From positions 1 to 36,976 of IMG/VR virus record IMGVR_UViG_3300024252_000042: a stretch of DNA of 36,976 nucleotides. The stretch is one strand, 5' to 3'. The translations under genes and the position numbers were made by a program. The notes under the pieces are model-generated. The model made no database searches and was not told the DNA's origin. It worked only from the letters and a program-made list of their open reading frames with translations. Positions 25,136-34,133 of the stretch are shown here, in pieces (position 1 is the stretch's first letter; each line of letters starts with the position of its first letter). The stretch is from a virus.

Positions 25136-27166
25136 TTAATCAGTTTTTAATTGTTTTTCTGCAGCATCAATTTGCTTACGCAATTCCTCACTACTTACTC
25201 TAGATGCTATATCTCTACTTTCTAAAAGAGTTGTTAACTCTAATTGTATGTTAAGTCTGTCTACCTTTTCTTTGCCTTTTAAATTGCTGTCTATAGTCTT
25301 TTTTAATTCTTCTTGTAAATTTCTTATTTTACTGTCTTCTAGCTGTCTTCTAGCTTTATTTACAGCACGAGTTAAAGGATCAACAACTTCTTCTTCTTCT
25401 TTAGGTCTCAATTCAGGGTCAAAACTGCTTCTTTCTATTGTTCCTGTTTTGTTTGCTTCAGAATTTTTCGTAGTATCACCTCTTAAACGGGCTTCTTCTA
25501 CGGCTTTAGAATAAGCTTTATCCGGAGTTACCAAGAAGTCTTTTACATCTCCAATAAAGTCAGTAGTAGCTTTTGTTACTTTTTTTAGATCGTTACCAAC
25601 ATTTTTACTATATTCATAGGAAGTCCTAATTCTTTTTACTTCAGTTTTTACTCTGGCATTGCTTATATTATTTACATCTTTATCCGACATAAAGGATAGC
25701 AATTCTGGGTCTAAACTAATTAAATTGAACTGGTTTATGTCAGGATCAATACCTATTATCTCACCATCTTTAAAAATTAGAGGAGAATCCGCAGTATTAG
25801 CCGCTTTTATTTTATCTTTTCTTGATTTCTGTACAACAGTTATTGGTGCAGTAATTGCAGCAGGTTTTTTGTTACCTGTATCCAACAGAGAAAACGCTTT
25901 TGCTCCACCAGTAGTTTCGGGATCAGCAACAACATTATTTTGTGCCTCAACAGCTTTATCTAGAACACGGTTATAAGCTGCTCTATTAAAAGCAGTATCT
26001 CTAATAAGAGCATCTTTCTTTATTCTAGCTAATGCTTTCTTTTTATCCTGAACAGTTCTCTGTTCTGAGTTAAGAAGGTTTTGGTCAATATCTCTTTTAG
26101 CGTTAGCAGCTGTTAATAGGTTTTGCTGCAATACAGAATCTCTTGCTATACCATCTATTAACGTTATCATATCGTCTATGTTTATAGCTTTGCTGCCTGT
26201 ATCAGGAGCTGTGTCGATAAGTGTACGTAAAGCATCATCAACCATCCAGGGTTGTACAGTATTATTGTTAACACCTTTCTTGTATAGACCATCTATAGTT
26301 CTTTTTAGCTTTTCTCCACTTTCAGCAAAGAAGTCCCTCCAAGAACTTATATTAGCTAATTCATCAACAGTATCTTTTACTGTAGATGCTTTCATAGACA
26401 ACAATGCTTGTGCTTCAGTAGGATTATGCTTGGTTTCTCTCTCTATCCGTGCCAACTGTCTATCAGCACCTAATCTTTCGTGAGCCAATGCCTGGTCCAG
26501 TTTAACTTCTTCTGCTACATACAGAGCATTTTCTTCTGAAGTAAGAGTATTTAAACTTTTTCTGTACGCAGTATGGTCAGCAGCTAATTTTTTAGCCTGT
26601 TCATCAGAAGCATTAAATTCAGTTTTAGCTCGCTGTGTAAGACCTTTAGTGTACTCACGCTCTGTCTGTACAGGAACAAATTCAGATTGTCTTAACAGTT
26701 CACCGAATTGTGCTTCTTGCTCTGGAGTAGTGCCTTCAGCAAAGTTGATAGTTCCACTTTCATCTACACCTGCAAAGTTTGCAATAGCAGGATTATTTGC
26801 AAGAATATTTTCAACGATGGGTTTATTTTCAGCTAATCTAGTATCGTATTGTCCTTGCAGCTCTGTACCTAATAATGCTAATTGGCGTTCTTGTAACTGT
26901 GCTTGAGCTTGCTGTAATGCAGCACTGTCTAAATCAGCCTGCCTTAAGCCTTCTATATTAACATTTGTCAAGTCTTGCAGATTACCGGCTTCTCTTAGCC
27001 CGGTAGCAAATAATCCTTTTTGTTCATCCTGTAAATTAGCTTTAGCGGTTTCTGCCATAGAAGTAGCTTTAGTTAGGGCTGTATTAAACAGATCTCCAGC
27101 TTTGCTCAGATCAGGTGCTTTAAGATTGGATATACCAGTCTGCGCATAAGGTATGGAAGAAGCCAT
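25136..27166 (-). CDS. Helical internal virion / ejection-type protein (676 aa)
   Basis: The 676-residue protein is dominated by long alpha-helices and coiled coils, rich in Ala, Gln, Glu and Lys (for example QADLDSAALQQAQAQLQERQ). A charged coiled-coil tail closes it (ARRQLEDSKIRNLQEELKK). There is no enzyme motif. The start overlaps the stop of the 184-aa gene (TAATG). Size, composition and position between the small core protein and the giant helicase protein match the middle internal protein of T7/N4-type short-tailed phages, thought to form part of the ejected conduit. The assignment rests on context and composition, not on a specific motif. Confidence 0.6.
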   Translation of the reverse strand: MASSIPYAQTGISNLKAPDLSKAGDLFNTALTKATSMAETAKANLQDEQKGLFATGLREAGNLQDLTNVNIEGLRQADLDSAALQQAQAQLQERQLALLGTELQGQYDTRLAENKPIVENILANNPAIANFAGVDESGTINFAEGTTPEQEAQFGELLRQSEFVPVQTEREYTKGLTQRAKTEFNASDEQAKKLAADHTAYRKSLNTLTSEENALYVAEEVKLDQALAHERLGADRQLARIERETKHNPTEAQALLSMKASTVKDTVDELANISSWRDFFAESGEKLKRTIDGLYKKGVNNNTVQPWMVDDALRTLIDTAPDTGSKAINIDDMITLIDGIARDSVLQQNLLTAANAKRDIDQNLLNSEQRTVQDKKKALARIKKDALIRDTAFNRAAYNRVLDKAVEAQNNVVADPETTGGAKAFSLLDTGNKKPAAITAPITVVQKSRKDKIKAANTADSPLIFKDGEIIGIDPDINQFNLISLDPELLSFMSDKDVNNISNARVKTEVKRIRTSYEYSKNVGNDLKKVTKATTDFIGDVKDFLVTPDKAYSKAVEEARLRGDTTKNSEANKTGTIERSSFDPELRPKEEEEVVDPLTRAVNKARRQLEDSKIRNLQEELKKTIDSNLKGKEKVDRLNIQLELTTLLESRDIASRVSSEELRKQIDAAEKQLKTD

Positions 27167-27720
27167 TAGACAGTACCTCTAACTCTACGATCAGCTGTTT
27201 GGTTTTTAACAATATCAGCTAGGTCACTTCTAGAAGCTCCACTCTGTACTGCTCTGGCTCTAGCCCTATCTGAAATAGCCGCATTCGCTATATTCGCTCG
27301 ATTGGATAAATCAGTTTTAGCCAGACCTCTACTAAAATTAAAAGCAGCCCCTTCTAACCCATACTGCTTCAGTCCAAGTATTCCACTTCCTAAAGCACTA
27401 AAGGCTTCTAGACCAGGAATTAGTTTCCCGTCTTTGCCCAGTAGTTTAGACAGGATTCCTGAACTTTCTTTATTAGCCCCACCTAACAAGTTTGTTGGCA
27501 AATTAACAGCATTTCCCATGCTTTGGTACTGAGGTATGTTAGTAAAAGTGCTTGGATCAGCTGCATTAAAGTTAGGGAAAAGAGGTTTATACCCAGTATT
27601 TTGAGGTTGCACATTTGTAGAAGGTGCAAAGGCAAATGGTTTTGAACCAGCATATTGGTCAAGAGATCCTAACCCATTAGCAGCAAAAGGTGATTGGTAT
27701 TGGTATGCTTCATTAGCCAT
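27166..27720 (-). CDS. Small internal virion protein, T7 gp14-like type (184 aa)
   Basis: The N-terminal half is low-complexity and rich in Asn, Pro, Gly and aromatic residues (SPFAANGLGSLDQYAGSKPF). The middle is Gly/Leu-rich and hydrophobic (LEAFSALGSGILGLKQYGLE). The C-terminal part is an Ala/Arg-rich helix (NRANIANAAISDRARARAV). This order, with the 'F-x-F-x-R ... N-x-A-N-x-A-x-x-N' pattern, is seen in small internal core proteins of podoviruses that insert into the outer membrane on ejection. It is followed directly by two larger internal-type proteins. Confidence 0.6.
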   Translation of the reverse strand: MANEAYQYQSPFAANGLGSLDQYAGSKPFAFAPSTNVQPQNTGYKPLFPNFNAADPSTFTNIPQYQSMGNAVNLPTNLLGGANKESSGILSKLLGKDGKLIPGLEAFSALGSGILGLKQYGLEGAAFNFSRGLAKTDLSNRANIANAAISDRARARAVQSGASRSDLADIVKNQTADRRVRGTV

Positions 27721-27725
27721 GGTGG

Positions 27726-29375
27726 TTACCGTATATAGTCAAGGTTTAAGTTATTATCTACATAATTATGCAGTTGGTCAAATACAAGCTGACCGGGAGC
27801 TGTATTCAGTGTACGGGTATAGAAGTCATTAGGATCTTCATATGCGTATGTTGAAGCATTAATTGCTGCTGAAGGATTAAGCCTATTATCTGCGTTTAAG
27901 ATATCTTGTGCTTCCTCTATTTCAGTTTCTAGTGCTTCTTTATCTTTTCTAAAATCCTCATACTCTTGTTCTAGCACAGAGTACTGAGATTTAGTGTATG
28001 TGTTTAAAACGCTGGAGGCAGAATTAGTAAGTCTGAGAAGTTTTTCTGCAGTACTTAATTTAGTAAGAGCCATTTTGCTTAAACTATTATAACTAACGTA
28101 AATAGCAGTAAAAGCCAAAATAACTTTTGCTAGATCATTATTGCCAAACTTGAGAAATAGTTCTGTTAATATAGCCTCAAAAGCGTATTGTTTGATTATT
28201 GCTTTTCCAAGCTCAATCAATACTTCTGAAGTTGAACCAGAAGGATCTCCAAGCAGTGCTACTACAGAAATAACTCTCAGAGTAAGCTGCAGTAAACTTA
28301 AAAATGCTCCTGTCTGGTACCATTTAAGATACTGAGAGTCTGAAGCGTATATCAGCAAATGTTTAGAGGAAGAAATAATAGTATCTCCTTCGGAAGTAAG
28401 AAGATCTACGATATCTAAATGTCTTAAAGGTATTATAAAATTTTTATGTTCTGGAGTAAGTTCCAGGCCTTCTGTAAAAGTAACTAGGTTAACGGGGTGA
28501 ATCTTCCCACCAGAAACAGTTTTAACCATGTGGTAAATATATAACCCATGAATTACTATTTCCGTATAAGTAGATAGAGTGGTTTGATGCCTGATAGTCA
28601 CATAGTCTAGCAGGTATTCAAGTTCTTCCTCTAAATCACCGTCAGGTACATACGTGTGTGTACCATTAATACTGAAAGTTACAGTATACGTATCACGTTC
28701 TGATACTTTGCCTTCTATTTCAGTAACTGTTACATAATTGTATATAAGATCGTAATCGAAGGTTTCTTCGTTAATCAGTAGTGTTGAAGGTGTAAACAGT
28801 ACTTCATCAGCTAGTGCAGTATCAAATGTTTCTTTAGTGCCAGCTATCGACTCTAAACTACTGAAGAGCTTAAACAGTATCTCCTTTTCTTCCTGTGTAT
28901 CAGAATAGATGTTTATGCCATATATTACAAAAATGTCTGAGATCTTATCAAGATCAGCAATATTAACTAATTCATTTTTGCTGTTATACTCTTTTGTTAC
29001 TTGGTCAGTAAAATCATCTAGATTTATTTTTGTAGTTCTTAATAAATTTTTTGTTGTTATGTACAATTCAGAAGTTTTATCGTCATTAGTATTTTTATCG
29101 TTATACCTGATAGGTACTATAGGTATAAATTCTTCAGCAGAAGATGCTGTAGGTAATCCGTAAATATAACTACTCTTTGCGTAGTTGTAACAATTTATTA
29201 AATCTCTCTTATACCCTGTAAGAGTTTGGTATTTAATAGTATCCGTTAAATCTTCGTTGCGTGAAGAAGCTAAACGGATAGCTTCTGCTATACGGTTTTT
29301 AGGTTTTTCGTTGACAAGAGGGACAGTCTGTACAGAAGTACTAACTACTGTTTTACCACTAAAAGGCCATCCCAT
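27726..29375 (-). CDS. Structural protein with hydrophobic core and C-terminal coiled coil (549 aa)
   Basis: The 549-residue protein starts MGWPFSGKTVVSTS. Its N-terminal 330 residues are mixed alpha/beta (for example DTYTVTFSINGTHTYVPDGD). About residues 345-425 are hydrophobic (FLSLLQLTLRVISVVALLG, VILAFTAIYVSYNS). A coiled coil follows (YSVLEQEYEDFRKDKEALET), and the C-terminus is YVDNNLNLDYIR. It lies between the Ig/PKD-domain protein and the small core protein, so it is most likely a tail or ejection component. I do not recognise a named family; the hydrophobic segment could reach the host membrane. Confidence 0.6.
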   Translation of the reverse strand: MGWPFSGKTVVSTSVQTVPLVNEKPKNRIAEAIRLASSRNEDLTDTIKYQTLTGYKRDLINCYNYAKSSYIYGLPTASSAEEFIPIVPIRYNDKNTNDDKTSELYITTKNLLRTTKINLDDFTDQVTKEYNSKNELVNIADLDKISDIFVIYGINIYSDTQEEKEILFKLFSSLESIAGTKETFDTALADEVLFTPSTLLINEETFDYDLIYNYVTVTEIEGKVSERDTYTVTFSINGTHTYVPDGDLEEELEYLLDYVTIRHQTTLSTYTEIVIHGLYIYHMVKTVSGGKIHPVNLVTFTEGLELTPEHKNFIIPLRHLDIVDLLTSEGDTIISSSKHLLIYASDSQYLKWYQTGAFLSLLQLTLRVISVVALLGDPSGSTSEVLIELGKAIIKQYAFEAILTELFLKFGNNDLAKVILAFTAIYVSYNSLSKMALTKLSTAEKLLRLTNSASSVLNTYTKSQYSVLEQEYEDFRKDKEALETEIEEAQDILNADNRLNPSAAINASTYAYEDPNDFYTRTLNTAPGQLVFDQLHNYVDNNLNLDYIR

Positions 29376-29383
29376 AACACATT

Positions 29384-30217
29384 TTACTCAACAGTAATTG
29401 TTACAGTATCAAAATCTGTCTGTGGGGTATCTTCATCAGACTCGATAGTAAGCCTAAATACGTAATCTCCAGGAACTATACCAATATCTGCAATAGTGGC
29501 TTGTGCTGCATCTGCGTTGATTATAGTAGGAGATGTTGCTGTATCAGGAACAGAATCTACTGTCCAGGCCCATGTAGCTATCTCTATAGACGTATCCAAG
29601 TCTGTAGGAGAAGTTGATCCTGTACCATCTAATTGTATGTAGCTGCTAACAGCTACTGTTTGATCATTACCGGCATCAGCATTGAACTTGTAAATGCTCT
29701 CTGTTATTTCAATACCTTTACGCAGTTTGATAATTAAGTCTTCTATATCATCATTTCTGGCTCCATCAGGAGCATCTATAGCGTCACCAGATACTGATTT
29801 GGATATTCCCCAGGAATCCATCATAATCTTTAATGCTTTTTGTTCAGCATCCCGGGCAAATCCGTCTGTCTGAGCTTGGTGTAAAGCTTTTTGTTTGCCT
29901 ATTGTTCCAAGCACAGTATTGCCATCTACAATATCTAAAATTTGTGCTTGTTCTGTAAGGGCTCTTTGCTCCAGCAGTGCAACTTCTGCAATTCTACGTG
30001 CTTCAGAAGAGGTAACTTGTTCTACTACTCCTACATAAGCTACAGCTTGTGCTAATGCAGTTTGCATAGATCCTAAATAGACATTAGCGTAATCCTTACC
30101 CTGCAATCTACCAAGTTTAAACTGAGAATCCAGTTGAGAGTTGATACTGTCCATGAACTTATCAAAGTAACCTGTACCGTTAGGGGTACCAGTAGTTATG
30201 TCTGTAATATCAACCAT
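29384..30217 (-). CDS. Virion protein with C-terminal PKD/Ig-like domain (277 aa)
   Basis: Residues 1-185 are helical and Ala/Gln-rich (NVYLGSMQTALAQAVAYVGV, SEARRIAEVALLEQRAL), like adaptor or connector proteins that follow the capsid gene in N4-type phages. Residues about 193-277 form a PKD/Ig-like sandwich: NADAGNDQTVAVSSYIQLDG, then ATWAWTVDS, then PGDYVFRLTIESDED and DTVTITVE. The W-x-W core and G-x-Y-x-F-R-L-T strand are typical. Ig-like domains on virions are thought to bind cell-surface sugars and aid attachment. The domain is clearly appended to a structural protein, a common mobile decoration. Confidence 0.78.
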   Translation of the reverse strand: MVDITDITTGTPNGTGYFDKFMDSINSQLDSQFKLGRLQGKDYANVYLGSMQTALAQAVAYVGVVEQVTSSEARRIAEVALLEQRALTEQAQILDIVDGNTVLGTIGKQKALHQAQTDGFARDAEQKALKIMMDSWGISKSVSGDAIDAPDGARNDDIEDLIIKLRKGIEITESIYKFNADAGNDQTVAVSSYIQLDGTGSTSPTDLDTSIEIATWAWTVDSVPDTATSPTIINADAAQATIADIGIVPGDYVFRLTIESDEDTPQTDFDTVTITVE

Positions 30218-30235
30218 CAGGATTCTCAGTATAAG

Positions 30236-30826
30236 TTAGTCTTTAGCAGCAATAGCTTGTTGCTGAGCTAAGTCTTTTAGTTCAGCTTTTGTAAGAGGAG
30301 GAAGTACCTCTATAACAAATTCAGGCAATAGCTTAGATTTTCTTACATCCTTACCATGCATGCCTTTTATAGTATAAAATTTACTGTATTTCTTTTCTTT
30401 TAACGCTTCGTAAACGATATTAGATACGTGCCAACCTGCTTCCCAATCCAAAGGTATGTACTCCTTATGAGTACCAAGTTTGGCAGATCCTACCGAAATA
30501 AATACGGTTTCGTCATTCTTTTTGTTAGGGTTATTGCAACTAAGCCTAATTCTTACCTGTCTATTAGTGTTTCTTTTTGTTGCTTTAGCTTGTTCGGCTG
30601 AATACTCTGCATGAGTCATCATGGAGAATGTTTTACCTGGTTGTTTGGTGAAAGGTTTAGCAGGCTCATCTCCTGCTGTACCGTCATTTAAAAAATTATT
30701 TACTCTAGTACGGAGTTTGTCTACTCCTGTATTAGGATGAAATTTAATACCCAGACTGGTAGCTCTTTTTTTAAGAGTAGTTAACTCGTCTGGAATAGTG
30801 TTTTCTGCTACTTCTGTATCATTCAT
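30236..30826 (-). CDS. Post-capsid protein with SAP/LEM-like N-terminus (196 aa)
   Basis: The segment LTTLKKRATSLGIKFHPNTG followed by VDKLRTRVNNFLND (about residues 15-48) matches the helix-extended-loop-helix (HeH/LEM, SAP-like) fold used for DNA binding. The rest contains QVRIRLSCNNPNKKNDETVF and GWHVSNIVYEALKEKKY, a pattern I associate with small proteins encoded after the capsid gene in N4-like phages. It may sit at the head vertex and contact packaged DNA, which is inference. A small basic gene and a hairpin separate it from the capsid gene. Confidence 0.62.
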   Translation of the reverse strand: MNDTEVAENTIPDELTTLKKRATSLGIKFHPNTGVDKLRTRVNNFLNDGTAGDEPAKPFTKQPGKTFSMMTHAEYSAEQAKATKRNTNRQVRIRLSCNNPNKKNDETVFISVGSAKLGTHKEYIPLDWEAGWHVSNIVYEALKEKKYSKFYTIKGMHGKDVRKSKLLPEFVIEVLPPLTKAELKDLAQQQAIAAKD

Positions 30827-30876
30827 TTGTATGTCCTCTGCTTAAGCAGGTTTTTGTTGGATGTATTACTTTAAAT

Positions 30877-30984
30877 TTACTTCTTCTTTACTACAGCTTT
30901 TTTCTTTACTGTTGGTTTTACTTCAGTTTCAGCTTTTCGTTGTTTCATCTTTAAACGTAGAGATTGTTTAGTGTGTACAGTCAT
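30877..30984 (-). CDS. Tiny highly basic protein (35 aa)
   Basis: This 35-codon frame lies in the gap between the capsid gene terminator and the SAP-like gene. The product MTVHTKQSLRLKMKQRKAET continues with a Lys-rich tail (KPTVKKKAVVKKK) and has 14 Lys/Arg. The ATG follows a CCGGAAAATATT leader, a weak ribosome-binding site. Short Lys-rich peptides of this kind can bind nucleic acid and are sometimes packaged in heads. The strong charge pattern suggests a real gene, but nothing else supports it. Confidence 0.5.
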   Translation of the reverse strand: MTVHTKQSLRLKMKQRKAETEVKPTVKKKAVVKKK

Positions 30985-31000
30985 AATATTTTCCGGTTAG

Positions 31001-31029
31001 CTAATAAAGGGTAGCCCCGAAGGGCTACC
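31001..31029 (-). terminator. UUCG-loop hairpin after the capsid gene
   Basis: On the - strand, GGTAGCCC (31029-31022) pairs with GGGCTACC (31017-31010) over 8 bp around a TTCG tetraloop, followed by CTTTATTAG. It lies 16 bases after the capsid stop. The T-run is short, so it may act as a partial terminator or a 3' mRNA stabiliser that sets the capsid message above the downstream genes. Confidence 0.7.
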
Positions 31030-31044
31030 GATTAGGTTAAGTGC

Positions 31045-32553
31045 TTACCACTCAGCTACAGACCATAGTACAGCCAAACGTTCAGGCCTAAGGATCATAG
31101 TACCGTAGTACCATTTGATTGAATAGAATCCTGTTTCGCCAAACTTATCCAGTGCGTAAGAAACATCACTTTCAGGTTTAACATGCTTGATCTTAAACTT
31201 CACAGTCTTTCCATCAGTTTGGAAACCGATAGTAGTAAAAGAACCATCACCAACTACTAGCATAGGATACGCGTTGTAGCTTAGTGAAGCACCATCTGCT
31301 GCTGATCCATAACGGAAAGAAGAAGTTTCTTCCAGGGCATCAGAAACATCAGCACCAGCACCTTGCTTATGCATCATTTCAGGTACAACAATGAAACGGA
31401 AGTTATCAATAGCACCAAACTCACCACGAGCAACATTACCTGCATCAGCATACTGAGCAACAGGAATAAATGCTTTGTTATCATGATAATCAGTCATACG
31501 CATGACAGTAGACTGCAGCTCTGAACCGATATAGATATACCGAGCAGCATTGACTACTTTGGTATCGACCATACGAGAACCCATAATAACCTTAGTCATT
31601 TTAGGTGTACGGTTATTGTCTAACTCAATTCCAAGTTTAACCAGGTCATCATAGTTAACAGTACTGTTTGTGTTACCAGCAGCAAAAGGATTAGCGGCTT
31701 CTTCACCATTAAGAGTAGCAATAGAAGTAGCTGCTCCAGCATAACGTACAACACCAGCACCGTTAATTAGATCAATCTGAAGTTGGTCTTCAGTGATTTC
31801 ATTAGCAGCTTTAACTGACTCACTGGTAATATGTCCCAGTAGTTCAGCATCAGAATCAAAATCTAGAGACTCTTTAGTGTACTTGTCATGAATACCGAAT
31901 TTTTCGATAGTACCTTCAATTTCAATACGCTTGTGACCAATACGGTTAACTTCTCCACCAGACTCACCTAATGCAGGAATCTTACCCTGGATAGTACCGA
32001 TATCTTTACTGGAACCGTATAGGTTACCGTAAGGGGCACTAGCAGTTGCAGCGATAGCTGTCATTGCATAATCAGTACTGATAGCAGTAACCAGTTCTGC
32101 ATAAGAAGCAGCAGCATCAGCAGCTACGTCAGTGATAGATGCACCAGCATAACCCTGACTAACTGCCCAGGCATTGAAATTAGCTTTAGCTTCTAAAAGA
32201 GCAGCAGCATCACTGGTAGTAGAGTCACCACGAAAATAAAAGGTTTGAGATTCAGCACCGTTAAGAGGAAGTACTGAAATATAAGCAATAGATAAAGTAC
32301 CAGCAGAAGGAGCAGCACCTAAAGCATCAAGTCCTTGCTCATTCTGGTTACGATCATCCAGTACAGGAAGATAATGGAACTGTTTAATCTTCTTGCCCAT
32401 ATTTTTAGGCATAGCAATAACACTTGCCAGCTGACCAAAATAGGATTCTTTAGCTGCTTCTACTAACGCTTTTTTGTTGTAGTAGTCAGTACGAGTTTGT
32501 TCACCAATACTGGAGTCACTTCCGCCAGCTGGATCATTATAAATTTGTGTCAT
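31045..32553 (-). CDS. Major capsid protein, N4-gp56 family
   Basis: The 502-residue protein matches the N4-gp56 family of HK97-fold capsid proteins. Near the start are the Y-x-x-K-A-L helix (YYNKKALVEAAKESYFGQLA) and IAMPKNMGKKIKQFHYLPVL, then the TKVIMGSRMVDTKV strand. The C-terminal half contains YIGSELQSTVMRMTDYHDNK, AFIPVAQY, and GEFGAIDNFRFIVVPEMM, which are family hallmarks. The C-terminus (WYYGTMILRPERLAVLWSV) is also typical. It is directly preceded by the scaffold gene and followed by a hairpin terminator, as expected for a highly expressed coat gene. Confidence 0.93.
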   Translation of the reverse strand: MTQIYNDPAGGSDSSIGEQTRTDYYNKKALVEAAKESYFGQLASVIAMPKNMGKKIKQFHYLPVLDDRNQNEQGLDALGAAPSAGTLSIAYISVLPLNGAESQTFYFRGDSTTSDAAALLEAKANFNAWAVSQGYAGASITDVAADAAASYAELVTAISTDYAMTAIAATASAPYGNLYGSSKDIGTIQGKIPALGESGGEVNRIGHKRIEIEGTIEKFGIHDKYTKESLDFDSDAELLGHITSESVKAANEITEDQLQIDLINGAGVVRYAGAATSIATLNGEEAANPFAAGNTNSTVNYDDLVKLGIELDNNRTPKMTKVIMGSRMVDTKVVNAARYIYIGSELQSTVMRMTDYHDNKAFIPVAQYADAGNVARGEFGAIDNFRFIVVPEMMHKQGAGADVSDALEETSSFRYGSAADGASLSYNAYPMLVVGDGSFTTIGFQTDGKTVKFKIKHVKPESDVSYALDKFGETGFYSIKWYYGTMILRPERLAVLWSVAEW

Positions 32554-32573
32554 TTGGGTTCACCATAAATTAA

Positions 32574-33701
32574 TTACATAAAGTTTCTTTCAGCCAACTT
32601 ATTAAATTCTTCATCAGAAAGACTAAGTGGGTTAAAAGCGTTATTAGCCTTCTTTCTAGCAGAACTAGAAGTAGAGCTTGCAGCTTTTTTCTTTTTACTT
32701 AGTTTAGGATCTACAACCTTTTTCGTTGTGGTACTAGTTTTAGCCGGTGCAGCAGACTTACTTTGAGAAGAATTAAATCCTCCGTTAGCATTGATTGCAT
32801 CACCTACCGTCTTGTACGCATCCAAGTCAGACATGCTTGATGGAAGTTGGCCCAACATACGTTGAGTTTCTACAGCAGCTGCAATTTTAGTATAAATGCC
32901 TGATTGCACATGGTCATTTAGTACTTTAATAGCTGCTGGGTTATCCAGTAACATCTGTTTACTTGTAGCATCCCACTCTTTGCTAATGATATTGAGAGTC
33001 TGAGAGTAAGAATCTGTGTCTCTAATACTTCCTAGAGTTTCATCTAATTCAACTTCTTTGTCATTTACAGTGTAGTTATTTGGGTTATAGTCTATTTTTT
33101 CGTCTGTGTCAATATCATGGACATCTAACCCGCTTTCCTTGACCAATTTAGTAAGTGCTGCAGGGTTTTTCTTATCTAAATCAATCAAGTAGTTTAATTT
33201 GCCTTCATCGAGCAAATCATTATTTTCAAGCATTTTAAGAATACGAAGATTAGGCTTCAATCCTGTCATTTTCTTATGGTAATTAGCACCCATCTGCATA
33301 AGCGTTCTGGCTTCTTCTACAGAGCTGATACTAATTTCTTTACCATTCGCTTTAAAAGGTTTTAAAAGCGCATTGTGTTGTGCTTCAAAATCAATCTGTT
33401 CAGCTTCTTCTGGTTCTTCCGAAACCTCTTCATCAACTTCTTCTGACTGCTCTTCTGTTTCAGTATCCGCAGAAACTTCTTCTTCTTCCTCAGTTTCTTC
33501 CTGAGGTTCTTCAGCTTCAGCTTTCTCTTCTACAGTTTCTGTACTTTCAATATTTTCAAGCACAGCTGTTTCAAATTCTTCATCAGACATTTCTAAAGGT
33601 TGAAAGGAAGATTCTTCAGCAGGACTTTCTTCCTGTTCCTGCTCTGCTGCTTCTTCAGTTTCAACTACGTCTTCTACAGTTTCGGTATCTTCTTCAGACA
33701 T
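32574..33701 (-). CDS. Acidic scaffolding protein
   Basis: The 375-residue protein opens with about 105 residues dominated by Glu/Asp (TVEDVVETEEAAEQEQEESP and similar) and has a helical middle with NGKEISISSVEEARTLMQMG. It ends with a Lys/Ser-rich hinge and a short amphipathic tail (FNPLSLSDEEFNKLAERNFM). A very acidic body with a capsid-binding C-terminal helix is the usual design of scaffold proteins. It sits between the portal-side gene and the capsid gene. The PLxxSDEEF motif also occurs near the N-terminus (QPLEMSDEEFETAVLEN), so the short tail motif is duplicated. A GGAG lies eight bases before the ATG. Confidence 0.85.
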   Translation of the reverse strand: MSEEDTETVEDVVETEEAAEQEQEESPAEESSFQPLEMSDEEFETAVLENIESTETVEEKAEAEEPQEETEEEEEVSADTETEEQSEEVDEEVSEEPEEAEQIDFEAQHNALLKPFKANGKEISISSVEEARTLMQMGANYHKKMTGLKPNLRILKMLENNDLLDEGKLNYLIDLDKKNPAALTKLVKESGLDVHDIDTDEKIDYNPNNYTVNDKEVELDETLGSIRDTDSYSQTLNIISKEWDATSKQMLLDNPAAIKVLNDHVQSGIYTKIAAAVETQRMLGQLPSSMSDLDAYKTVGDAINANGGFNSSQSKSAAPAKTSTTTKKVVDPKLSKKKKAASSTSSSARKKANNAFNPLSLSDEEFNKLAERNFM

Positions 33702-33703
33702 GA

Positions 33704-34060
33704 TTATGCTCCATCACCAAGTAACACTTCTTCACGAAGTTCATCCAGAGTTTCATTATTATCCCTGATACTCTTTTTGGCAGTATTTCCTATCAATCTG
33801 ACTTTATTGAAATGTTCTTTAAGGGTACCAATAGCCAACATGCAGTTATCGATGTATGCCTGATTTTCGGTAGATTGCATGTTTTCATCTGCTTTTAGGT
33901 GTACCAAACGTATAGCTTCATCATGAAAGTACCCGGTATCTACTACCAACTGGAAATCTTTTGTATGAATCATACGTTCTAAAGCATCAGCTTTATCGCT
34001 CAGTTTAGTAGCTTCAGCTAAAGTAATTTCTACTTCTTGTATTTGCTCACTAGTATTCAT
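33704..34060 (-). CDS. Small helical protein between portal and scaffold (118 aa)
   Basis: The 118-residue protein is predicted to be almost all alpha-helix (VEITLAEATKLSDKADALER, NETLDELREEVLLGDGA). The segment FQLVVDTGYFHDEAIRLVHL is a pattern I recall from small proteins placed between portal and scaffold in N4-type phages. A GAGGA ribosome-binding site precedes the ATG. It is probably a minor head-assembly factor; no enzymatic motif is visible. Confidence 0.65.
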   Translation of the reverse strand: MNTSEQIQEVEITLAEATKLSDKADALERMIHTKDFQLVVDTGYFHDEAIRLVHLKADENMQSTENQAYIDNCMLAIGTLKEHFNKVRLIGNTAKKSIRDNNETLDELREEVLLGDGA

Positions 34061-34133
34061 TTTCGTGTGTCCTCTTTAAGAGATTATTAAGTTAAGAGCT
34101 ATAAGGTTGCTCGTTACCTTTACTTACGTAAAT

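Noticed and set aside
34061-34133. A weak hairpin (AAGGT with ACCTT) after the portal-side gap as a terminator
   Set aside because: Only 5 bp with an 8-base loop and no T-run; it also lies upstream in the late transcript of no gene needing separation. Not strong enough to report.
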